Shown: piece after piece, positions 19,867 through 24,851 of the stretch
Position numbering within the stretch: the stretch's first letter is position 1
Layout: each line of letters opens with the position of its first letter
IMG/VR virus record: IMGVR_UViG_3300013101_000089
Location: 1-24,851 of that record
Strand: one strand, 5' to 3'
Source: a virus
DNA length: 24,851 nt
Program-made: the position numbers and the translations under genes
The notes under the pieces: model-generated
Database searches by the model: none
What the model was told of the DNA's origin: nothing
What the model saw: only the letters and a program-made list of their open reading frames with translations

Positions 19867-20062
19867 GCACCACAAATTCTCCACTACAGTTCATAAAACC
19901 CTCAGAATGATTGGCCTGAATGCAAATCGTGCCACTCCCATCCTGAGCCAGCATTAATTTCACGTCATGGATAGGGTGAAGGTACCCTTCCTTTCCTGAA
20001 ACGCAAATATCTGCCTCTTTAGCAAAAGATTCAAGTTTTTCAATCAACTCTCCTACACTCAT
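19850..20062 (-). CDS. MKxSEL-family small protein, paralogue 3
   Basis: A 70-residue protein starting MSVGELIEKLESFAKEADIC, then VSGKEGYLHPIHDVKLMLAQ, an alternate version of the SELIExLxx...D..V...DV pattern. It starts at the ATG at 20062 with AAGG 7 bases upstream and overlaps the previous stop by four bases. Two or three cysteines are present. Unknown function; more diverged than paralogues 1 and 2. Confidence 0.65.
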   Translation of the reverse strand: MSVGELIEKLESFAKEADICVSGKEGYLHPIHDVKLMLAQDGSGTICIQANHSEGFMNCSGEFVVHDDTR

Positions 20063-20310
20063 TTTTCATCCTTAGGTTCATCCCCGTCCGTTATCATTTC
20101 GCATACAGGTTCTATTTTGCCGCCCCATAACTCCGCACCCCATCTTTTGCCGACTCTAAGGTACACTCCGCTCTGTACGTGAGGTTCACCGTTAAAGAGA
20201 TCAGCCCATTTAACGTGGTATTTTGAATATCTATCCGTAAGAAACACCTCGCAATCTCCGACTTCATTTTCAGCTTGTTCAAGCACCTTTTTTAATTCGC
20301 TGATTTTCAT
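20059..20310 (-). CDS. MKxSEL-family small protein, paralogue 4
   Basis: An 83-residue protein starting MKISELKKVLEQAENEVGDC, then EVFLTDRYSKYHVKWADLFN, with GD-x-EV as in many members of this type and an acidic tail (DGDEPKDEK). It starts at the ATG at 20310 with GAGGG upstream, overlapping the preceding stop by four bases. Function unknown. Confidence 0.66.
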   Translation of the reverse strand: MKISELKKVLEQAENEVGDCEVFLTDRYSKYHVKWADLFNGEPHVQSGVYLRVGKRWGAELWGGKIEPVCEMITDGDEPKDEK

Positions 20311-20474
20311 GCCGCACCCTCACACCCTGAACTAGAGCCAAAAACCATAATCCAAACAAGGGCCATACACCCAACTGACATTACAGCAGACAAAGAAATT
20401 ACTACAGCGGCACCACATACACCAACAACCTTATGTAGAGTTTCCTCTGTAAAAACCTCATCCCAATCTATCAT
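20307..20474 (-). CDS. 55-residue membrane protein
   Basis: It starts at the ATG at 20474 with GGAGG 6 bases upstream; a longer GTG start at 20495 lies in the previous gene. It reads MIDWDEVFTEETLHKVVGVC and then one or two hydrophobic spans (GAAVVISLSAVMSVGCMALV, WIMVFG), ending SSSGCEGAA. Acidic N-terminus, membrane helix and short C-terminal tail. It overlaps the upstream gene by 17 bases. Unknown. Confidence 0.64.
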   Translation of the reverse strand: MIDWDEVFTEETLHKVVGVCGAAVVISLSAVMSVGCMALVWIMVFGSSSGCEGAA

Positions 20475-20640
20475 CGGAAACCTCCACACAAACACCGCCT
20501 ATAGCAGGAGCAAGCAACCCATTGCTCTTTACCTTAACTGCATTCAATGCGTATTCGCACTCTTCTCTAGTCTTAAATTCCACGTGGTCAAGACTTCCGC
20601 TATACGCGCCAAATAACCATATAAATAGAATCCATTTCAT
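20458..20640 (-). CDS. Small exported protein
   Basis: A 60-residue protein from the ATG at 20640, with AAGG upstream. MKWILFIWLFGAYSGSLDHV is a likely signal sequence or N-terminal anchor; the rest has FKTREECEYALNAVK and GGVCVEVSDD, two cysteines that could pair. Short secreted proteins with an F.T.E.C..A......CV pattern are common in phages and plasmids; no role is known. It overlaps the upstream gene by four bases. Confidence 0.66.
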   Translation of the reverse strand: MKWILFIWLFGAYSGSLDHVEFKTREECEYALNAVKVKSNGLLAPAIGGVCVEVSDDRLG

Positions 20641-20999
20641 ATCAAAGTCCTTGGTGGCAATTCATATTCCACACCCTGCTTTCGCCATAGGTGAAGAACA
20701 AACTCGTTTATGTTCACGTATTCAGAATGCTTTGGGTGAAATTGAATAACCGTATCGTCTTCACCCCAAAACAAATCCTTAACTAAGCACATGTCACCCC
20801 ATCGCGGTATGTACCGCTCGTTATGCTTTGATGCGTAAACCGACACGTGGTCATAACCCGAGCCGTCTGATGCTATCGCGTGAAGCATGCGCCCCTTAAT
20901 GACAGATGGAAAATTAAACACGCCTGCGTTGCCGATGGATGAATCGCTGCCCATTATTCCATCACTTTCTCTAAACCTTTCAGGTACTTTAAACATCAT
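20637..20999 (-). CDS. DUF7694-like phage protein
   Basis: I take the start at the double ATG at 20999 and 20996, with GGTGGA just upstream; a start at 21050 would lie well inside the preceding gene. The 120-residue protein contains IASDGSGYDHVSVYASKHNE, RYIPRWGDMCLVKDLFWGED, and QFHPKHSEYVNINEFVLHLW, the WxxVSV...PxWxEM...FW...QxHP..SxYVN...LHLW pattern of a broad phage family. All parts of that pattern are present. Function is unknown. Confidence 0.76.
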   Translation of the reverse strand: MMFKVPERFRESDGIMGSDSSIGNAGVFNFPSVIKGRMLHAIASDGSGYDHVSVYASKHNERYIPRWGDMCLVKDLFWGEDDTVIQFHPKHSEYVNINEFVLHLWRKQGVEYELPPRTLI

Positions 21000-21180
21000 A
21001 TTCCACCATGGGTTGTACATAAAGCTGATAGGCCATGCCATCGCCGTCATAGCAATTAGTTACAGATATGCTCCCGTATAACTCCATCCCTTCTTTTAAA
21101 TGATGATTGACCTTGTGGTTTAGCCTGTCATGTTCATACTCATAAACAGCCAGGTACTTAATTACTTTTCTTTCACTCAC
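20989..21180 (-). CDS. DUF1737-like small protein, second copy
   Basis: A 63-residue protein if started at the GTG at 21180, which has GGGGA 8 bases upstream and overlaps the previous stop; the ATG at 21195 has no ribosome site. It reads VIKYLAVYEYEHDRLNHKVN, then HHLKEGMELYGSISVTNCYD and YVQPMVEYDV, matching the V...I..GW.LYG.......QPMV pattern of DUF1737-like proteins. It is a paralogue in type of the gene at 16351, though diverged. Unknown function. Confidence 0.68.
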   Translation of the reverse strand: MSERKVIKYLAVYEYEHDRLNHKVNHHLKEGMELYGSISVTNCYDGDGMAYQLYVQPMVEYDV

Positions 21181-21427
21181 CGTCAAAATCCCCATGGAAC
21201 AGCCAGCTCAAAATGTTCTGACACTTATCCAATTTAACAAGCGCCTTTTTTTTATCTGGACGTAGTAGATACAGGGTAAAGCGGCCTTCGTTAGAGCTAG
21301 TCTCCTCAATCTGATATGTATCACCCTCATATATAAAGAATAAGGACTTCAAGCTATGCTCAAACCTTCTATCAGCCAACCCGCGTAGATGTTGCTCTTC
21401 ATCACTTTCGTCGCCGAGTTTAATCAT
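21173..21427 (-). CDS. Hypothetical early protein
   Basis: An 84-residue protein from the ATG at 21427, overlapping the previous gene by 8 bases. It starts MIKLGDESDEEQHLRGLADR, continues RFEHSLKSLFFIYEGDTYQI with an SH3-like strand pattern, and ends SWLFHGDFDGE. No recognised motif. Second gene of the leftward small-gene operon. Confidence 0.65.
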   Translation of the reverse strand: MIKLGDESDEEQHLRGLADRRFEHSLKSLFFIYEGDTYQIEETSSNEGRFTLYLLRPDKKKALVKLDKCQNILSWLFHGDFDGE

Positions 21428-21635
21428 CCCGCATCGCCTTGGCTCTCTCTAGGGAAGCTTCCAGTATATAAGCGCCGATGGTTAACCTAAGGCTTTTAGC
21501 CGCCTCATAAATCAGGTCTTTCTCTTCTCTGGTAAGCCTTGAACCAATGTACTCATTAGCCCCTTTTGTGATCCGCTTTCGAACCGGTAGCCCGTTAACG
21601 TCCAGCTTTTCCGGCGCTCTTTTTGTTGTTGTCAT
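21420..21635 (-). CDS. Ribbon-helix-helix / DUF1778-like DNA-binding protein
   Basis: A 71-residue protein, first gene of the leftward operon, from the ATG at 21635 with GAGGG 5 bases upstream. The C-terminal half, GSRLTREEKDLIYEAAKSLR followed by LTIGAYILEASLERAKAM, matches the strand-helix-helix pattern of DUF1778 and CopG-like proteins. The N-terminus is basic (TTTKRAPEKLDVNGLPVRKR). RHH dimers commonly repress their own promoters, and the overlapping divergent promoters begin directly upstream, so it is the leading candidate regulator of that switch. The regulatory role is inference. Confidence 0.72.
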   Translation of the reverse strand: MTTTKRAPEKLDVNGLPVRKRITKGANEYIGSRLTREEKDLIYEAAKSLRLTIGAYILEASLERAKAMRDD

Positions 21636-21658
21636 TTTGCCCTCTTATTTAGTTTTAC

Positions 21659-21687
21659 TTGACTTGTTGAGATGATTGTATCACAAT
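21659..21687. promoter_or_regulatory. Overlapping divergent promoters for small-gene operon and erf
   Basis: Rightward: TTGACT (21659-21664), 17 bases, CACAAT (21682-21687), followed by GGCCTCA, matching the downstream box of early promoter copies A and B. Leftward, minus strand: TGA then TACAAT (21680-21675), an extended -10. The leftward -10 lies inside the rightward spacer, so the two exclude each other. TTGTTGAGATGATTGTATC in the spacer could hold operator half-sites. Confidence 0.6.
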
Positions 21688-21728
21688 GGCCTCACGAACT
21701 GCAAACACAAACAATACTTAGAGAGGGT

Positions 21729-22502
21729 ATGAACATGACAACGGATGAAAAACAGATTGAAGGTAATCTTATGGACGGTGGGGCTGAGGAGCTGAGTTTC
21801 ATTAAAGAGGCTATGCATAATAAGTCCCTGAACCAAAAGTTATATTTCGTTCAAAACGCTATCAAGTCTCCGAAAGCGGAGCACAATAAATTTGGAAACT
21901 ATAACTATCGAACCTGTGATGGCATCCTGGAAGCGTTCAAAAGCGTAGTGCCAGCCGGGTGTTTTATTAACCTGTCAGATGAGATTGTTTTTTGCGGAGA
22001 TAGATTCTATATAAAATCCACTGCAACATTCTCAGACGGAGAAAACAGCCTATTCGCAACAGCGTTAGCCAGGGAGCCAGATAATAAAAAAGGGCAGGAT
22101 GTCGCGCAAACTACCGGAACCAGCACGAGTTATGCACGCAAAATGGCACTATCAGGGCTGCTAGCACTGGATAACAATAAAGACCTAGATTCATACGCTA
22201 AAAATGAAGAAGCCAAAGAGGCACGGGACAATGCGATTAAACCATGGGAACCCAAGGAAGCTGAGGCCATTAAGGAAAACGCGGTTCTGTCGCCTGACAT
22301 GATGCCTATTGGAGTTGAGAAGGCTCGGGAGCTTTCAGGGCTGATAGTGGAAGCTGGATCGGACTTTGATGTTGTGGTTTCCCACGCAAAAAGACGCTCC
22401 GACTTCGATGGTCTGGCTGACATGCCTTTATGCGTGTTTCTCCAACTTCAAACAAAGTTAACAAATAAGATAGCAGCAGATGCTAAAAAGGCGGCGAGAT
22501 GA
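21729..22502 (+). CDS. erf: ERF-family single-strand annealing protein
   Basis: A 257-residue protein from the ATG at 21729; the ATG at 21735 has the better distance (8 bases) from GAGG and is the likely alternative. Residues about 35-150 carry the ERF domain: KAEHNKFGNYNYRTCDGILE and QDVAQTTGTSTSYARKMALS followed by GLLALDNNKDLDS, strongly diagnostic. ERF proteins anneal complementary single strands, circularising or concatenating phage DNA. The Lys-rich C-terminus is typical. The stop overlaps the exonuclease start (ATGA), giving a Red-like pair. Confidence 0.92.
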   Translation: MNMTTDEKQIEGNLMDGGAEELSFIKEAMHNKSLNQKLYFVQNAIKSPKAEHNKFGNYNYRTCDGILEAFKSVVPAGCFINLSDEIVFCGDRFYIKSTATFSDGENSLFATALAREPDNKKGQDVAQTTGTSTSYARKMALSGLLALDNNKDLDSYAKNEEAKEARDNAIKPWEPKEAEAIKENAVLSPDMMPIGVEKARELSGLIVEAGSDFDVVVSHAKRRSDFDGLADMPLCVFLQLQTKLTNKIAADAKKAAR

Positions 22503-23110
22503 TAGTTTATGATGTAGAGCAAAGAACACGAGAATGGCACGCACTTAGACACGGTGTTGTAACCGCTTCAGATGCACATAAGCTGCAAACAACAGCAAAG
22601 TTTAATACATTTAAGTATCAAATATTGGCTCAAGTGCTGACAGACTTGCCCGAGAATATTGAAGATGGCTTTCAGAATGATGCAATGCTTCGCGGTGAAC
22701 TTCTTGAGCCTGTTGCCGCAAAAGCATACGCTGAAAAAACAGGTCTGGACGTTTTCGGCACCGGGTTTTGCAAAAGCGATGAAACGCCATACGCTGGCTG
22801 TAGCCCAGATTTGATAATAGGCACAAAAGGATTGGGGGAAATGAAAATCCCCAACACTGAAACGCACATGAGGTACATGGATGGGAAAATACCACCCGAC
22901 ATTAAAGCACAGATGCAATTCCAGATGCTTGTCTTTGAAGGCGAACGCGAGTGGTGTGATTTTATTAGCTTCGACAATAGGCTGAAGGCTAAAAATATGC
23001 ATTTACATGTACAAAGGTTTGAGCGGGATGATGATGTTATAGCGCAGTTCAAAGAAGCGCTGGCAAAGCTAGACGATTTTATTGAAGATTTTATTTACTC
23101 ACGAGCTTAA
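22499..23110 (+). CDS. YqaJ-type (lambda exonuclease-like) recombination nuclease
   Basis: A 203-residue protein overlapping erf by four bases. It has an N-terminal REWHALRHGVVTASDAHKLQ (residues 11-30), the RGELLEPVAAKAYAE segment (65-79) and the catalytic core AGCSPDLIIGTKGLGEMKIP (99-118; D104, E114, K116), then AQMQFQMLVFE. All are hallmarks of the YqaJ / lambda exonuclease group. It would resect double-strand ends 5' to 3' so the ERF partner can anneal the tails, producing concatemers for packaging. Confidence 0.9.
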   Translation: MIVYDVEQRTREWHALRHGVVTASDAHKLQTTAKFNTFKYQILAQVLTDLPENIEDGFQNDAMLRGELLEPVAAKAYAEKTGLDVFGTGFCKSDETPYAGCSPDLIIGTKGLGEMKIPNTETHMRYMDGKIPPDIKAQMQFQMLVFEGEREWCDFISFDNRLKAKNMHLHVQRFERDDDVIAQFKEALAKLDDFIEDFIYSRA

Positions 23111-23125
23111 AGGGAATGATAGGGC

Positions 23126-23404
23126 ATGGCAAAGAAACCAAAAACATATACGCATGATGAGGAAATTCAGATTACAGGGCTGATAGTTAATGAAGCTATC
23201 AAGATGATAGACGAAAAGATTGAGAACGGGAAATCTAAGTGTGCAATTATATCGTTGCTAGCGATAGACCTGTATGTCCTAGCCGGAAGGGTATCAGCTG
23301 AGGGTTTAGACTTGGAACAATACTTAGCTTTCATGGACTCGCTCGACCAGACTTTCGCGGAAATCAGGAAGGAACTAGACGGCGATGCAAAAGGAAAAGA
23401 TTAA
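23126..23404 (+). CDS. Hypothetical helical protein
   Basis: A 92-residue protein from the ATG at 23126, with AGGG close upstream. It is predicted helical: HDEEIQITGLIVNEAIKMID, then SLLAIDLYVLAGRVSAEGLD, then a charged end (EIRKELDGDAKGKD). No known motif. It follows the exonuclease in the same operon and overlaps the next gene by 20 bases. Possibly an accessory to recombination, by position only. Confidence 0.66.
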   Translation: MAKKPKTYTHDEEIQITGLIVNEAIKMIDEKIENGKSKCAIISLLAIDLYVLAGRVSAEGLDLEQYLAFMDSLDQTFAEIRKELDGDAKGKD

Positions 23405-23648
23405 ATTCATCGACAGCGTTAGGCCGCAGCTCATTGCAGCCTACAATAAAATGAAGGCTGATATTGATTCGGTTCCAGGGGAATTGTTTCTCCTGCTGCC
23501 GGATAGTGTTTACGAATACATGGCTCAAAACGGGGTGCCAGTTGAAATTCAGCACTGCCTGCACGTACTTTCAAGAATCATAAAAGATGGGGGCGTACAC
23601 ATACTATGCGCTCCGGTTAAAAAGGCAATCTTACTTAGGGAGTTTTAA
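23385..23648 (+). CDS. Hypothetical protein
   Basis: An 87-residue protein from the ATG at 23385, inside the end of the previous gene. It starts MQKEKIKFIDSVRPQLIAAY and contains FLLLPDSVYEYMAQNGVPVE and a C-terminal CAPVKKAILLREF. Likely compact and mixed alpha/beta. GGAAC about 12 bases upstream is a modest ribosome site. Unrecognised; its last codons carry AGGGAG, the ribosome site for the next gene. Confidence 0.62.
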   Translation: MQKEKIKFIDSVRPQLIAAYNKMKADIDSVPGELFLLLPDSVYEYMAQNGVPVEIQHCLHVLSRIIKDGGVHILCAPVKKAILLREF

Positions 23649-23649
23649 G

Positions 23650-24543
23650 ATGGAAAATAAAAATAAAAATAAAGCCAGATACGGACTAGTGGAGATAGTT
23701 GGTGCAGTTAAAGAGGGGCTGGAGTTCGAAACAACCTCGCAAGCGGCAGCATACCTGGGTGTCAGTGTTGCAAATCTATATAGATGGACAAAAGTATATG
23801 GCGATGTCGTTACAGATGAAAGATTCAAGACTATAGATGACATGGTTGAGCATATAACCAAGGCCAAGGAAAAAGCCAAGATTCAGAAAAATAAAATTAG
23901 AAAAATAAAATTCCCCAAGATTTTAATTGGTGAAACTGTGCCTGATAAAATTAAATATATCGTTAATGAATCAGGATGCTCTCAAGCAGACATACATCAG
24001 CTCATTGGAATGTCAAAAGGTGGCTTTTACAAGCTGATGAATTATGACTCAAAGCCATCAAGCCCTACCATCGACAAGCTAGTACTATATATGCCATACA
24101 AGCGGCATTTATGGGAATATCCAACCACCCAGGAAGATTTTGAGGTCATAGCGGAGATGAAAAAGGCTTGCTCTCCAAATGAAGATAAACTTAGAGCGCT
24201 TTCCACAGATATTGAACCTGAAATGCCGGAAGTTGATAGTATCCCCGTTGAAACCACGCGCGAAGTTAAAGAAGCCAATGAATCCCTATGCAAAATGAGG
24301 CTAGACATTAATGATATGCTGCACAGGCTAAATCAAATGCAAGATGCCCAACTTAACATGATGAGCACGGTTATGCAGTGCATGAGCATGCAGCAACAAA
24401 TGATGGCAACCCAGGCTATCAAAAGCGGGAGCGAAGCGGCTAAAAATCAGAATGGCAATGTTCATGTGCCAGTTAAATATAATAACGGAGTCTCACCCAA
24501 TCCAAAGATGTCTGGCGTATTTCCGAAGGAGTTTAACCGATAG
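23650..24543 (+). CDS. Double helix-turn-helix protein with coiled-coil C-terminus
   Basis: A 297-residue protein from the ATG at 23650, with AGGGAG 7 bases upstream; an earlier in-frame start lies in the preceding gene. Residues about 27-48 (ETTSQAAAYLGVSVANLYRW) form one HTH; residues about 98-148 (IKYIVNESGCSQADIHQLIG, MSKGGFYKL) resemble an Xre-type HTH ahead of SSPTIDKL. A highly basic linker (KAKEKAKIQKNKIRKIKFPK) joins them. The C-terminal 90 residues are a Met/Gln-rich coiled coil with NQMQDAQLNMMSTVMQCMSM. It may be a multimeric regulator or origin/DNA-organising protein; no named family is recognised. Confidence 0.7.
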   Translation: MENKNKNKARYGLVEIVGAVKEGLEFETTSQAAAYLGVSVANLYRWTKVYGDVVTDERFKTIDDMVEHITKAKEKAKIQKNKIRKIKFPKILIGETVPDKIKYIVNESGCSQADIHQLIGMSKGGFYKLMNYDSKPSSPTIDKLVLYMPYKRHLWEYPTTQEDFEVIAEMKKACSPNEDKLRALSTDIEPEMPEVDSIPVETTREVKEANESLCKMRLDINDMLHRLNQMQDAQLNMMSTVMQCMSMQQQMMATQAIKSGSEAAKNQNGNVHVPVKYNNGVSPNPKMSGVFPKEFNR

Positions 24544-24546
24544 AAG

Positions 24547-24795
24547 ATGGATAGCTGGACTTTTGAATTCACCGATATGCTTGCAATAATATGTGTGCAT
24601 GTCGGGTCTTATCTTAAGATTAAAAAGATGTCTGTAGGATGGCTGTTCTCGCTAGCCGCGATATCATATTTCATCGGCAGAACTATTGATATCGGGCTAT
24701 TGAGTCAGTGCATCGGACACGCTGTGTCGTTCTGCCTTGCATCCTACGGCTTCCTTAAGTGGCGAAAAGAAGAGAAGGCCGGGAAATCTACCTAG
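24547..24795 (+). CDS. PnuC-like small membrane protein
   Basis: An 82-residue protein starting at the ATG at 24547, three bases after the previous stop. It has two or three hydrophobic helices (LAIICVHVGSYL, VGWLFSLAAISYFIG, CIGHAVSFCLASYGFLKW) with KKMSVGWLFS and YGFLKWRK. This matches the pattern of a half-sized PnuC (nicotinamide mononucleotide transporter)-like protein found in phages. Full PnuC is about 200-240 residues, so this is either a truncated or minimal form that would have to oligomerise. Transport has not been shown. Confidence 0.7.
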   Translation: MDSWTFEFTDMLAIICVHVGSYLKIKKMSVGWLFSLAAISYFIGRTIDIGLLSQCIGHAVSFCLASYGFLKWRKEEKAGKST

Positions 24796-24851
24796 ACTTT
24801 CCGCGCTTTACTTCGTGAATCTCACACTCTTTGATTCTATGTCCTGCGTCA
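24788..24851 (-). CDS. Possible C-terminal end of a leftward gene
   Basis: Reading leftward from the right edge, one frame stays open to a TAG at 24788-24790 and ends DAGHRIKECEIHEVKRGKSR. It would converge on the PnuC-like gene with an 8-base overlap. A second minus-strand frame also remains open as far as about 24810, so the coding call is uncertain with only 64 bases visible. Confidence 0.35.
   Translation of the reverse strand, partial: DAGHRIKECEIHEVKRGKSR

Noticed and set aside
22568-23052. Long open frames on the minus strand opposite the exonuclease gene
   Set aside because: They lie wholly opposite a gene with clear catalytic motifs, lack ribosome sites, and are Cys/Ser/Phe-rich as expected of antisense shadows.
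1-24851. CRISPR array, tRNA, insertion sequence, attachment site, retron or diversity-generating element
   Set aside because: I saw no regularly spaced repeats, no T-loop signature, no transposase or integrase, and no reverse transcriptase in any frame.

Overview
The window is part of the genome of a P22-type short-tailed phage or prophage. The evidence is a leftward block carrying, in transcription order, small terminase, large terminase, a P22-sized portal, scaffold, a P22-like coat protein with an inserted domain, a gp4-like adaptor, a gp10-like tail accessory factor and the start of a DNA-injection-type protein. The host is probably a gammaproteobacterium: there is a YecR-like lipoprotein, Gram-negative signal peptides and sigma70-type promoters. 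I see no integrase, CI-type repressor, lysis genes, tRNA or CRISPR, so lifestyle and exact host cannot be decided here.

Layout. Positions 1-10644, minus strand: late packaging and virion genes, with a three-gene insert (signal-peptide protein, unknown, RyR-domain protein) between portal and scaffold. Positions 10645-10863: a leftward promoter and a rightward early promoter. Positions 10864-14473, plus strand: an early accessory operon with the antirestriction protein ArdA, a run of tiny membrane proteins, a YecR-like lipoprotein and several unknown acidic or membrane proteins. Positions 14464-15149, minus strand: a VRR-NUC nuclease and an unknown protein, fired from a promoter whose -10 overlaps that of the rightward gene at 15233. 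Positions 15479-15797: no protein gene of ordinary size, but two consecutive leftward terminator hairpins with related loops that look like the 3' ends of two small RNAs. Positions 15798-18603, minus strand: small genes, DnaB-type helicase and a winged-helix replication protein with iteron-like repeats inside the gene. Positions 18604-18750: a probable rightward small RNA starting at the replication gene and running away from it, placed like lambda OOP RNA. Positions 18751-21635, minus strand: thirteen tightly overlapped small genes, including four paralogues of a MKxSEL family, started by a ribbon-helix-helix-type protein. Positions 21636-21728: overlapping divergent promoters. Positions 21729-24795, plus strand: ERF annealing protein, YqaJ-type exonuclease, unknowns, a double-HTH protein and a PnuC-like membrane protein. 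A convergent partial gene may begin at 24788.

How the parts fit. ArdA would blunt host type I restriction on entry. The DnaB helicase and its winged-helix partner would start replication at an origin inside the latter gene. ERF plus exonuclease form a Red-like recombination pair that can make the concatemers the terminase packages into P22-like procapsids. The less familiar material lies in the regulatory layer (related extended -10 promoters, overlapping divergent promoters, candidate small RNAs) and in two operons of micro-genes joined by repeated junction sequences.
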